Below, piece by piece: positions 1 through 6,731 of a stretch of DNA of 11,416 bases. The translations under genes and the position numbers were made by a program. The notes under the pieces were generated by a model, which saw nothing but the letters and a program-made list of their open reading frames with translations, did no database searches and had not been told where the DNA came from. Location: NCBI GenBank assembly GCA_002425705.1, contig DIMT01000022.1, positions 35,152 to 46,567 of the forward strand. The letters are read 5' to 3'. This DNA is from Firmicutes bacterium UBA5559. GTDB lineage: Bacteria > Bacillota > Clostridia > Peptostreptococcales > Anaerovoracaceae. The first letter of the stretch is position 1. The number at the start of each line of letters is the position of its first letter.

Positions 1-409
1 CTTTTGCCAGTTCCACTTCCTCCACCGATACGCTGCCACAATCAACGGTAATAATCATCCCGGCTCCTGTTTCCCGGATCCTTCGGATGGCATCCTTGTT
101 GAGGCCATACCCCTCATCAAATCGAGATGGAATATAATAGGTGATTTTATCAGACAGTTCTCCTAATATCTGGAGAAGTACCGAAACGGAAGTGACTCCG
201 TCACAGTCGTAGTCTCCGTAGATGCAGATGGGGCAGTCCTCCCCGATTCGTTCCAATATTAAATCCACTCCTGCCCGCATATTATGGAGCAGGAATGGAT
301 CATAGGTTTTTTGTGGGGCTTCGGATAGAAATTCCCGAATTTCCTCATCCCCGGTGATTCCCCGAACCTCCAGAATCTGTCGGAGAATATGCTGATGCAT
401 TTCAATCAT
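1..409 (-). CDS. recJ: Single-stranded-DNA-specific exonuclease RecJ, N-terminal part (gene runs off the window)
   Basis: RecJ is a 5'-3' single-strand DNA exonuclease of the DHH phosphoesterase family, acting in recombination and repair in the cytoplasm. Only the first 136 codons are present. DHH motif I is visible as YGDYDCDGVTS (residues 64-74), whose aspartates bind the metal ions, followed by YYIPSRFDEGYGLN (91-104) and a second metal motif IITVDCG (119-125). The preceding helix-rich segment with YDPFLLHNM (36-44) is typical of the RecJ N-terminus. I chose the ATG at 409, one base after the M23 gene stops. A second ATG lies at 400, and a TTG at 460 inside the upstream gene would add 17 residues; the ribosome site is weak, so the start is uncertain. 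It is the last gene of the ftsE-ftsX-hydrolase unit and is probably co-transcribed. The catalytic domains beyond residue 136 lie outside the window. Confidence 0.93.
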   Translation of the reverse strand, partial: MIEMHQHILRQILEVRGITGDEEIREFLSEAPQKTYDPFLLHNMRAGVDLILERIGEDCPICIYGDYDCDGVTSVSVLLQILGELSDKITYYIPSRFDEGYGLNKDAIRRIRETGAGMIITVDCGSVSVEEVELAK

Positions 410-410
410 T

Positions 411-1529
411 TTATAACCAATCCATCGGATTCTTGTACTGCCCGTTGACCCGCACTTCAAAATGGAGATGGGGTCCTGTAGACATACCGGTAGAACCTAC
501 CTTAGAAACAGTTTGACCCTTTGCTACCACATCGCCGGTCTTAACCAGCAGGCTGCTGTTATGCGCATATAAGGTGACGATTCCGCCACCGTGATCAATC
601 ATCAGCAGGTTGCCATAGCTGTTGTTCCATCCTGCTTTGATGACGGTTCCGGCATTAGCCGCAACCACAGGGGTACCTGATTTTGCAGCAATATCCAGAC
701 CGGTGTGCAATTCTTTTGTTTTCAGTATCGGGTGGATACGGTAGCCGAAGGGTGAGGTTATCTTACCCTGAACCGGCCAGGTCATGACTCCCCCTTCGTA
801 GTCCCCACCACTCTGCAGGGCTTGAATTTCTTTGATCAGTCGGTTGGCTTCCGCATTAAGGGCATTAATCTGCTCCTGAAGCGCCTTATTGTTGGTAGCC
901 ACTTCGGATTTCTTGGCAGAAACCTCACTTCGGCTCTGCTGCAGTTCCGATTGTCGGGCTGCTTCTTCCTGTCTTTCAGCTTCCAGCTGGGCCTGAAGGC
1001 TCTTCAGATACTGGCGCTGGGCGTCAATCATGGCATATTGCTTTTCCATGGAGGCCAGAACTTCCTTGTCGCTTTCATAAATCCGCTGAACCATGTCCAT
1101 ATTGGTCATAAAATCGGATATGCTGTCCGATCCCAGAAGGACATCCAGGGCTCCCACGCCACCGTTTTTATACATAGCCCGCAGTCGATCGCTCAGGCGG
1201 CTGTTCTGAACTGCCATATCGGCTTCCACTTGAGCCAGTTGATTCAGGGCTTCCTGAATCCGGGCCTGAGTGGCTTCAATATTTCCTCGAAGTGCCTGGA
1301 TTTCACTCTGGGTCTGATTGATCTGATTTTCCAGAGAACTGATTTCCCGGTTCAGCTTATTTTCTACAGCCTTTCCTTCGTTAAGCTTCTGTTGGGTTTG
1401 ATTGATCTGACTATTGACATCATTCAGCTTATCTTTGCTGGTCTCATCTCCGTAAATGTTGCCGAGCCCGTAGAATCCTGTGATTAGGGCTACTGCCGTC
1501 AGAAGGGACAGAACTCTTTTCATTTTCAT
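411..1529 (-). CDS. Secreted coiled-coil murein hydrolase with LytM/M23 peptidase domain (FtsEX partner, EnvC/CwlO/PcsB-like architecture)
   Basis: Predicted extracytoplasmic zinc metallopeptidase that cuts peptidoglycan cross-bridges or stems under FtsEX control. From the chosen ATG it has 372 residues. A signal peptide comes first (MKMKRVLSLLTAVALITGF, hydrophobic core about 6-20). A long Q/E/N-rich coiled coil (about 30-240) is interrupted by a CwlO/PcsB-type segment with RLRAMYKNGG (115-124) and DVLLGS (129-134). A C-terminal M23 domain (about 250-372) follows. Zinc and catalytic residues look complete: H275 and D279 in HTGLD, H323 in LYAH, and H354 and H356 in GPHLHFE. It should therefore be catalytically active, unlike E. 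coli EnvC, whose LytM domain is degenerate and acts only as an activator. It lies 12 bases after ftsX, and its Shine-Dalgarno overlaps the ftsX stop. A GTG at 1535 and an ATG at 1523 are possible alternative starts. The family call is sure; the FtsEX partnership is inferred from the coiled coil and gene order. Confidence 0.93.
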   Translation of the reverse strand: MKMKRVLSLLTAVALITGFYGLGNIYGDETSKDKLNDVNSQINQTQQKLNEGKAVENKLNREISSLENQINQTQSEIQALRGNIEATQARIQEALNQLAQVEADMAVQNSRLSDRLRAMYKNGGVGALDVLLGSDSISDFMTNMDMVQRIYESDKEVLASMEKQYAMIDAQRQYLKSLQAQLEAERQEEAARQSELQQSRSEVSAKKSEVATNNKALQEQINALNAEANRLIKEIQALQSGGDYEGGVMTWPVQGKITSPFGYRIHPILKTKELHTGLDIAAKSGTPVVAANAGTVIKAGWNNSYGNLLMIDHGGGIVTLYAHNSSLLVKTGDVVAKGQTVSKVGSTGMSTGPHLHFEVRVNGQYKNPMDWL

Positions 1530-1536
1530 CTCCACA

Positions 1537-1543
1537 CTCCTTT
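1537..1543 (-). promoter_or_regulatory. Shine-Dalgarno site of the M23 hydrolase gene
   Basis: The minus strand reads AAAGGAG, seven bases before the ATG at 1529. This spacing favours that ATG over the GTG at 1535, which would sit one base from the site. The motif shares its first bases with the ftsX stop codon (1542-1544), which suggests translational coupling. A second GGAG at 1530-1533 could serve the ATG at 1523. Confidence 0.7.
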
Positions 1544-2435
1544 ACGTATCCAGGAATCGCCTCATGGATATAATACTGCCGCAGGCACCGATGCTGATTC
1601 CGACGGCCAGAAATATCGATATCAGGTTTATGGTCATGAAGCTGACCGGAACCATGGGGGTTGAAAGAATAATGAAGACGTCCTGTCCGATCAGTTCAGA
1701 AATCTTGCTGTACGTCAGGGCGATAATACCTACCGAAATCAATGCTGAGAAAATGCCAATCAGCATCCCCTCCACCAGGAAGGGGCCACGGATGAACCAG
1801 TTGGTCGCTCCAACATACTTCATCATGGTAATTTCTCTGGACCGGGCAAAAACGGTAAGCTTAATCGTATTAGAGACCACCACCACCGCTACGATGATTA
1901 GGAATACCATAATGATCAGAGCACCGATCTGTATGAAATTGGTGATCTTCAGTAATTTTTCCACAGTCTCTTTATAATATTTGACATCTTCGATGCCTTG
2001 GGCCTTTCCTGCCTTCAACACTACTTGATCCGCCGCTTCCAGCTGAGATACGGTTATCAGGATGGAGTTGGGCAGGGGGTTATTTCCCAGGGAGTCCAGC
2101 AGATAGCCGCTCTCCCCCCATTTTGCCTTCCATTGCAGCAGGGCTGTTTCTTTATCCAGATATTGAGTTTCCGACACCCCCTCGATTCTTTTAAAAGAAT
2201 CGATCAGCACCTGGGCTTCTTCAAAGGTCACTTCATCCTGCAGATAGACTTGCACCGTTTCATAGTCCTGCTTGGCTGCTTCTGTGGCCATATTAATGTT
2301 CACTGCCACGATAAAGAAAAGTCCCAGGATCAGCAGCATGGCTGATATGGAAAAAATGGAGGCCAGACTCATGGCCCGATTCCTGGAAATCTGCAGAAAT
2401 GCCTGTTTTATTGAATAAAATATACTATTTAACAT
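1542..2435 (-). CDS. ftsX: Cell division protein FtsX (FtsEX membrane subunit)
   Basis: FtsX is the integral membrane half of the FtsEX type VII-like ABC complex. It transmits ATP-driven movement by FtsE to a periplasmic or wall-side hydrolase rather than transporting a substrate. The 297-residue protein has the standard layout: a cytoplasmic N-terminus (SRNRAMS, 17-23), TM1 about 24-46, an extracellular domain about 47-165, then TM2 168-190, TM3 219-240 and TM4 263-288. The conserved cytoplasmic loop between TM2 and TM3 reads REITMMKYVGATNWFIRGPF (200-219). I start at the ATG at 2435; the open frame extends further upstream, but MLNSIFYSIKQAF matches where FtsX proteins begin and gives the usual family length. 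It overlaps the end of ftsE by 11 bases, as expected for subunits made in equal amounts. The neighbouring coiled-coil hydrolase is the likely extracellular partner. Confidence 0.96.
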   Translation of the reverse strand: MLNSIFYSIKQAFLQISRNRAMSLASIFSISAMLLILGLFFIVAVNINMATEAAKQDYETVQVYLQDEVTFEEAQVLIDSFKRIEGVSETQYLDKETALLQWKAKWGESGYLLDSLGNNPLPNSILITVSQLEAADQVVLKAGKAQGIEDVKYYKETVEKLLKITNFIQIGALIIMVFLIIVAVVVVSNTIKLTVFARSREITMMKYVGATNWFIRGPFLVEGMLIGIFSALISVGIIALTYSKISELIGQDVFIILSTPMVPVSFMTINLISIFLAVGISIGACGSIISMRRFLDT

Positions 2436-3159
2436 CTTGGCTGAAGACACCTCCTTCCGGCTGGCAGGATGGTGTCTCGAAGACATCGATGCCGTATGCA
2501 CCAACATTATCCCGAACGATTTTTCCTTTATCGATTACGATGACCCGCTTATTCATCCGGTCTACGATATCCTTGGCATGGGTGACCATCACAATGGTGG
2601 TGCCCCGGAGATTAATCTGCTCCAGCAGCTTCATGATCTCCCAGGCCGTATCCGGATCCAGATTTCCCGTCGGCTCGTCTGCTATAAGAACGGTAGGATT
2701 GTTTACGATAGCCCGTGCAATTGCCACCCGCTGCTGCTCTCCGGCAGACAGTTCATCCGGATACTTGGAGGCCTTGTTGGCTATGCCTACCAGGCTCAGA
2801 ATCTGAGGAACCTGCCTGCGAATGGTCCTGGGGCTTTTATGAATGATTTCCATAGCAAATGCCACGTTCTCAAATACGGTTTTTTTAGGCAGGAGCCTGA
2901 AGTCTTGGAAAACAATCCCGATGCTGCGCCGTAAAATGGGGATCTGTCGGTTGGACAAACTGGTAACTTCCTTTTCGTTGACCAGAATGCTGCCCGAATC
3001 CGCTTCTATTTCTTTGAGAATCAATTTGATGAAGGTTGATTTCCCGGCTCCGCTGGGTCCGACCAAAAAGACAAAATCCCCTTTATTTATATGAACGCTG
3101 ACATTTTCCAGCCCGACGTTATTCTTATAGTACTTGGTAACCTTCTCAAATCGTATCAT
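2425..3159 (-). CDS. ftsE: Cell division ATP-binding protein FtsE
   Basis: FtsE is the cytoplasmic ABC ATPase of FtsEX. ATP binding and hydrolysis are relayed through FtsX to activate peptidoglycan hydrolysis. All ABC motifs are present in the 244-residue protein: Walker A GPSGAGKS (34-41), Q-loop VFQDFRLL with Q85, signature LSAGEQQR (137-144), Walker B VLIADEPTGNLDP (157-169) and the H-loop histidine H194 in MVTHAKD. I start at the ATG at 3159 because MIRFEKVTKYY is the usual FtsE beginning; the longer open frame to 3222 would read through the promoter. A purine-rich AAAAGGGGGA (3171-3180) precedes it. Most FtsE proteins end near 220-230 residues, shortly after a GxYG motif. Here GAYG (220-223) is followed by about 20 extra residues with no clear motif, encoded where the ftsX ribosome site and start lie. 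Confidence 0.96.
   Translation of the reverse strand: MIRFEKVTKYYKNNVGLENVSVHINKGDFVFLVGPSGAGKSTFIKLILKEIEADSGSILVNEKEVTSLSNRQIPILRRSIGIVFQDFRLLPKKTVFENVAFAMEIIHKSPRTIRRQVPQILSLVGIANKASKYPDELSAGEQQRVAIARAIVNNPTVLIADEPTGNLDPDTAWEIMKLLEQINLRGTTIVMVTHAKDIVDRMNKRVIVIDKGKIVRDNVGAYGIDVFETPSCQPEGGVFSQDVK
2450..2454 (-). promoter_or_regulatory. Shine-Dalgarno site of ftsX, inside ftsE
   Basis: The minus strand reads GGAGG, 14 bases before the ftsX ATG at 2435. This is longer than the usual 5-10 base spacing. The site lies within the codons for the C-terminal tail of FtsE. With the 11-base gene overlap, ftsX translation probably depends partly on ribosomes finishing ftsE. Confidence 0.5.
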
Positions 3160-3210
3160 GTCGGTAAGATTCCCCCTTTTCAGCTTTAATTCGATCAGTT
3201 GTCCGATAAT

Positions 3211-3239
3211 ATTATAATACAATTCCCCAACTATGTAAA
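3211..3239 (-). promoter_or_regulatory. Near-consensus sigma-A-type promoter for ftsE-ftsX-hydrolase-recJ
   Basis: On the minus strand a -35 box TTTACA (3234-3239, five of six matches to TTGACA) and a perfect -10 box TATAAT (3211-3216) are separated by exactly 17 bases. Transcription would start near 3204, leaving a leader of about 45 bases before the ftsE ATG at 3159. The element fills the short gap after the MinD-like gene, which has no visible terminator, so some read-through from upstream is also likely. Confidence 0.8.
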
Positions 3240-3244
3240 AAGAA

Positions 3245-4036
3245 TTAGGGGAATATGCGGCGAATAATTTTTTCCAGAGGCAATTTCATCCGATTATTGA
3301 TTGTGGGGTCTTTCAGCGGAAGCTGGCAGCTGAACTGGCACCTGCAAATGGCTTCATAGGGAATATCCGGGACGGTCAGCGGATCACTGTCCTGGAGGAA
3401 TCGAAGGACTTCCCTTTTCTCAATGCCCTCGTTCCAACGGTTAAGCACTCGAACTACCGGCATCCCGGCCTCTTCCATCCGCCGTATTTCCCGAAGCATC
3501 GGAAGGGACGCCAGCAGCCCGGACGGAGCCGGGTCCACCACCAGAATTAAGACGTCCATATCGGCAAGATGTTCCCCCACGTCCGGGAAAATACTGAAAT
3601 CGCAAAGCAGGATGCTGCCCGGTGCCCTACGGATCAGTCTGTCCCGTTGCGTAAAATTGCCGGAACAGTTTTCAGGCAGGGGAAGGATCCAGTTGATTCC
3701 ATCATCCAGATTGAGCTTTTGACGAAAAGGCTCCTGATTTATTGCCATACTGAAAAAATCCCAAAAGTTCCGTCCGGCAAATCGCTTTTCCATCCCCGTC
3801 CAGTCATAGACCGTCGGGCCTGCTGTATTTCCCCGAAGTTCCAGATAGGAGATCCGATCCCTGCCCTTCCGATCTTGCTGAGCCAGCAACTGAGCCAGTC
3901 CAAGGGAAATAAGAGAAGCTCCCGCTCCTCTGGATCCGGGGATCACGCCGATTCGAAGAGGGCCGTTTCCAATCAGGTCGAATGTTTCTTCCCCCACCTC
4001 ACTCTGCGGATTGGTTCTCATCAGTATTCGATTCAT
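3245..4036 (-). CDS. MinD/ParA-like P-loop fold protein with degenerate Walker A
   Basis: A 263-residue cytoplasmic protein that I read as a divergent member of the MinD/ParA (SIMIBI) ATPase fold. The N-terminal strand and loop IGVIPGSRGAGASLISLGLA (29-48) sits where MinD/ParA proteins carry KGGxGKT/S. Both lysines are missing, leaving GSRGAGAS. Later elements fit the fold: LLCDFS with D146 in the switch II position, a strand VLILVVDPAPS (162-172), and a strand ending in a base-recognition asparagine, VVRVLNRW (194-201). The C-terminal part has a cysteine cluster CRCQFSC (231-237). No membrane segment is evident. The AGGAGG site lies only four bases before the ATG at 4036. It has its own upstream AT-rich region and stops just before the ftsE promoter, so a link to division or wall growth is suggested by position only. 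Nucleotide hydrolysis is doubtful; the function is unknown. Confidence 0.85.
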   Translation of the reverse strand: MNRILMRTNPQSEVGEETFDLIGNGPLRIGVIPGSRGAGASLISLGLAQLLAQQDRKGRDRISYLELRGNTAGPTVYDWTGMEKRFAGRNFWDFFSMAINQEPFRQKLNLDDGINWILPLPENCSGNFTQRDRLIRRAPGSILLCDFSIFPDVGEHLADMDVLILVVDPAPSGLLASLPMLREIRRMEEAGMPVVRVLNRWNEGIEKREVLRFLQDSDPLTVPDIPYEAICRCQFSCQLPLKDPTINNRMKLPLEKIIRRIFP

Positions 4037-4070
4037 AAGACCTCCTGAAAAACATCTCTTTCACAAAAGG

Positions 4071-4099
4071 ATAATATCATTATATGGTTTTAATGTTAT
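4071..4099 (-). promoter_or_regulatory. Possible promoter for the MinD-like gene
   Basis: The AT-rich stretch between the transketolase terminator and the MinD-like gene offers a -35-like ATAACA (4094-4099) and a -10-like TATTAT (4071-4076), 17 bases apart on the minus strand. A perfect TATAAT (4079-4084) lies between them but has no good -35 partner. Since the preceding operon ends in a terminator, a promoter is expected here; the exact boxes are uncertain. The rest of 4037-4119 shows only the ribosome site. Confidence 0.45.
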
Positions 4100-4119
4100 A
4101 ATTTACCATATCGTCTGGT

Positions 4120-4146
4120 AAAAAAGGCAGAGTCCGCGCTCTGCCT
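4120..4146 (-). terminator. Rho-independent terminator after the transketolase genes
   Basis: On the minus strand a stem of GGCAGAG and CTCTGCC (4139-4145 and 4126-4132) with a six-base loop, extended by one flanking A-T pair, is followed directly by six Ts (4120-4125). It begins 16 bases after the stop codon of the transketolase C-terminal subunit. This is a textbook intrinsic terminator and marks the end of that transcription unit. Confidence 0.9.
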
Positions 4147-4162
4147 CTCCATACCCGAAGGC

Positions 4163-5098
4163 TTATCGATCCATAATCTTTCTGCAAGCACGGATAACCG
4201 CTTCTGCATCCATCCCGTACTTTTCCTTTAACTGATCCGGTTTGCCGGATTCCCCGAAGGTATCCAGCTGCCCCACCATTTCCATGGCAACAGGCCATTC
4301 CCGAACCACTACTTCCGCCACAGCTGAACCTAGTCCTCCTATAACAGAGTGTTCTTCTGCCGTGACGATTCTTCCCGTTTCCTTTGCCGCTTTGACAATA
4401 ATATCCCGGTCGATGGGTTTGATGGTATTGATATCCACTACCCGAACATCCAATCCTTCTTCCTGCAGTTTCTCTGCAGCCATCATGGCTTCACTGACCA
4501 TGATCCCGGTGGCGATGACAGTCAGGTCCTTCCCTTCCCGGATACATTTTCCTTTGCCAAGCTGAATATCATCATCCTCCTGATAAAAGTTAGGGACAGG
4601 TGCTCTTCCCAGTCTCACATACACCGGGCCATCCATCGCCACAGCCTGCCGAATCAGTTTCTTTGCCGATACACAGTCACAGGGATTGACTACCGTCATG
4701 CCGGGTATGGTCCTCATCAGAGCCATATCCTCAAAGGTCTGATGGCTGGCCCCATCCTCTCCCACGGTGATTCCCGCATGGGTAGCGCAGATTTTAACAT
4801 TGGCTCTGGTGTAGCCAATGGAATTCCGAACGATTTCAAAAGCCCTTCCAGTGGCAAACATGGCGAAGGTGCTGGCACAAACCACCTTGCCGGATATGGC
4901 CATGCCGGTAGCGGCACCATAGAGGTTCTGCTCAGCGATACCCATATTGATAAAACGCTCCGGAAACACTTTCCCGAACTCGGCGGTCATCGTGGACTTG
5001 GACAAGTCCGCATCCATGACCACCAGGTTTTCCAATTCATGGCCCAGTTCGACCAATACTTCTCCGTAGGCCTGTCTCGTAGCCATTTTTACTGTCAT
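4163..5098 (-). CDS. Transketolase, C-terminal subunit
   Basis: Second half of a two-subunit transketolase, which moves two-carbon ketol groups between sugar phosphates in the non-oxidative pentose phosphate pathway, using thiamine diphosphate. The 311-residue chain carries the pyrimidine-binding domain with the catalytic glutamate E56 in NMGIAEQN (51-58), the conserved THAGITVGEDGASHQ (106-120), and a C-terminal domain from about residue 185. I start at the ATG at 5098, which gives a four-base ATGA overlap with the N-terminal subunit and a nine-base gap to the ribosome site. An ATG at 5104 would sit only three bases from it. The two genes are clearly translated as a pair. Split transketolases are common in Clostridia and Archaea. 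The related 1-deoxyxylulose-5-phosphate synthase is a single longer chain, so it is unlikely here. Confidence 0.95.
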   Translation of the reverse strand: MTVKMATRQAYGEVLVELGHELENLVVMDADLSKSTMTAEFGKVFPERFINMGIAEQNLYGAATGMAISGKVVCASTFAMFATGRAFEIVRNSIGYTRANVKICATHAGITVGEDGASHQTFEDMALMRTIPGMTVVNPCDCVSAKKLIRQAVAMDGPVYVRLGRAPVPNFYQEDDDIQLGKGKCIREGKDLTVIATGIMVSEAMMAAEKLQEEGLDVRVVDINTIKPIDRDIIVKAAKETGRIVTAEEHSVIGGLGSAVAEVVVREWPVAMEMVGQLDTFGESGKPDQLKEKYGMDAEAVIRACRKIMDR

Positions 5099-5916
5099 GC
5101 CCATACACCTCCCAATTCCTCAACTGCCCGCTTCGCTTCCTCTTCGTTGGGAGCTTTTCCATGCCATCCGGCACTTCCTTCCATGAAGGAAACCCCTTTG
5201 CCCTTGATTGTCCTGGCAATAATCAGGGTTGGCTTACCCTTGCATGCCCGGGCCTGATTCAGGGCGTCGATGATTTCCGGCAGACTGTGGCCGTCAATCA
5301 TCAGCACATTCCATCCAAAGCTGGCAAATTTCTGATCGATGGGCTTAACGGTCATGACGTCATCGTTGTTGCCGTCAATCTGGAGTCCGTTCCAATCAAC
5401 AAAAGCCACCATGTTGTCCAGCTTATAGTGACCAGCCGACATGGCTGCTTCCCAGACCAGACCTTCCTGCAGCTCGCCGTCTCCCAAAAGCACGTAGACC
5501 CGGGAGTCTTTCTTATCCATTTTCCGGGCCATAGCCGCTCCACCGGCAGCCGAAAACCCCTGGCCCAGGGAACCGGTAGACATCTCCACTCCCCGAACCT
5601 TCCGCATATCCGGATGGCCCTGAATGTTGGAATTGATTTTCCTCAGGGTCAGCAGCTCTTCCGCCGGGAAAAACCCCTTTTCCGCCAGTGCTGAATAAAG
5701 AACCGGCGCTGCGTGTCCCTTGGATAATATGAATATATCCCGGTCATCCATCTTTGGATTTTCGGGATCCAGCTTCATCTCATGAAAAAACAATACGGAC
5801 AGGATATCTGCCGCTGACAGGGAACCCCCCGGATGTCCGGATCCTGCAGAATGCAGGGCTTTGATAATATTAATCCGGATATTGGTGGCTCGCTGCTCCA
5901 GTTCCTTGAAATTCAT
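5095..5916 (-). CDS. Transketolase, N-terminal subunit
   Basis: First half of the two-subunit transketolase, carrying the thiamine diphosphate pyrophosphate-binding domain. In 273 residues it shows SAGSGHPGGSLS (23-34), FILSKGHAAPVLY (62-74), GHPD (100-103) and MSTGSLGQG (112-120). The cofactor motif begins with GDG (145-147) and ends at WNG with N176, the usual spacing of about 30 residues for magnesium and diphosphate binding. Its length matches stand-alone N-terminal subunits. The start at 5916 has a good AGGAGG ten bases upstream. It ends in a TGA that overlaps the ATG of the C-terminal subunit. No clear promoter lies in the 61 bases before it, so it may be read from the upstream wall-polymer genes past the GC hairpin, or from a promoter I do not recognise. 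Confidence 0.96.
   Translation of the reverse strand: MNFKELEQRATNIRINIIKALHSAGSGHPGGSLSAADILSVLFFHEMKLDPENPKMDDRDIFILSKGHAAPVLYSALAEKGFFPAEELLTLRKINSNIQGHPDMRKVRGVEMSTGSLGQGFSAAGGAAMARKMDKKDSRVYVLLGDGELQEGLVWEAAMSAGHYKLDNMVAFVDWNGLQIDGNNDDVMTVKPIDQKFASFGWNVLMIDGHSLPEIIDALNQARACKGKPTLIIARTIKGKGVSFMEGSAGWHGKAPNEEEAKRAVEELGGVWA
5108..5113 (-). promoter_or_regulatory. Shine-Dalgarno site deciding the transketolase C-subunit start
   Basis: GGGAGG on the minus strand lies nine bases before the ATG at 5098 and only three before the ATG at 5104. This supports the downstream ATG, which overlaps the stop of the N-terminal subunit. Confidence 0.65.
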
Positions 5917-5946
5917 TTTTTCTTTGCCTCCTGATTTCTCTCAAAC

Positions 5947-5965
5947 GGTCGGGCCCTTCCCGACC
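5947..5965 (-). terminator. GC-rich hairpin between the methyltransferase and transketolase genes, possible weak terminator
   Basis: A perfect seven-base-pair stem, GGTCGGG paired with CCCGACC (5947-5953 and 5959-5965), closes a five-base loop 12 bases after the methyltransferase stop. On the minus strand it is followed by GTTTGAG, not a true T-run. It may therefore act as an attenuator, an RNA stability element or a poor terminator. The 61-base gap holds nothing else apart from the ribosome site of the next gene. Confidence 0.45.
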
Positions 5966-5977
5966 AATTAAATACTA

Positions 5978-6721
5978 TCAGCAGGAACGCTCCCATGTCA
6001 ACAGACAATTTTCCCTTATGATTGGAATCACTAGCTGATCCTCTTTCCAGATCAAAATTCTCGGCAGAATCTGAAACAGTTTTTCCTGATGCTCTTCTCC
6101 AAGCTTGAGATGACTGCTGATATAGGCGGCTGCTTCCTCCTGATTCCTAACGGGCTGGCTGAAATCGTGGGTGATCTGCCGACATTCCACTTTCAGCCCG
6201 GCTGTTTCCAGAAGACTTTTGGCATAACAACCGTTCTGACAGGATTCCCGAATAGCTTCCAGACCCAGCTCCGGCAGGATTTTTTCTGCCAGGGTGGGCA
6301 TACAAGCCGGACCCTGGGAGGTCATGATTCCCGCTCTTTTGCCAATTTTTAATATTTTCTGAACATTATCCGTTGTCTCGGCAAATCGGTTGTGATAAAA
6401 GGAAACCACCACATCGCAAGGTTCCAGTTCCACCTCCGGCCACTGGCCCAGGCGGGTTTCCACATTGGTGATCCCTCGTTTTTCCTTTTCCTGATCCAAA
6501 ACCCGCAGAGCGTAAGGATCCTGATCAATGGCTATCACCCGGCTGCAAAGGGATGACATAAATAAAGCCGGAACACCAAAACCACAGCCCACATCCGCAA
6601 CCACATCGGTTTTCCTCAGGATTTCTCTCAGATAGCTGCCGAAGGGAATCTCCGGGTAATTCATAAATTCGGCCGCCCAAAGATAGGCTTCATGACTGTT
6701 TTCCTTCCAGAATTTTTTCAT
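5978..6721 (-). CDS. Class I SAM-dependent methyltransferase, substrate unknown
   Basis: A 247-residue soluble protein with the Rossmann-type methyltransferase fold. Motif I is VADVGCGFGVPAL (41-53), which binds S-adenosylmethionine. The acidic residue at the end of strand 2 is in VIAIDQDP (62-69), and the strand 4 region reads CDVVVSFYHNRF (102-113). A region with several cysteines (C161, C165, C180) follows; I do not recognise a metal motif in it. The substrate cannot be told from sequence. It starts ten bases after the TagA-type gene, with GAGG eight bases before the ATG, and seems to be the last gene of the wall-polymer unit. A role in modifying the polymer or a lipid-linked precursor is possible but is only inferred from position. 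Confidence 0.85.
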   Translation of the reverse strand: MKKFWKENSHEAYLWAAEFMNYPEIPFGSYLREILRKTDVVADVGCGFGVPALFMSSLCSRVIAIDQDPYALRVLDQEKEKRGITNVETRLGQWPEVELEPCDVVVSFYHNRFAETTDNVQKILKIGKRAGIMTSQGPACMPTLAEKILPELGLEAIRESCQNGCYAKSLLETAGLKVECRQITHDFSQPVRNQEEAAAYISSHLKLGEEHQEKLFQILPRILIWKEDQLVIPIIRENCLLTWERSC

Positions 6722-6731
6722 GCACGATTCC

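Noticed and set aside
2436..2507. Upstream extension of ftsX by 24 codons
   Set aside because: It lies wholly within ftsE, adds hydrophilic residues not seen in FtsX, and the remaining 297 residues already match the usual length.
3160..3222. Upstream extension of ftsE by 21 codons
   Set aside because: The extension overlaps the -10 box and the expected transcription start, and the conserved FtsE N-terminus begins at the ATG at 3159.
4349..5257. Long plus-strand open frame of 302 codons opposite the transketolase genes
   Set aside because: It lies antisense to a clearly conserved transketolase pair, has low-complexity His/Ser-rich content typical of a reverse-frame shadow, and lacks a recognisable domain.
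4163..5916. Transketolase pair read as a frameshifted single gene
   Set aside because: Each half has its own ribosome site and start, and the ATGA overlap with family-typical lengths shows a genuine two-subunit enzyme and not a broken gene.
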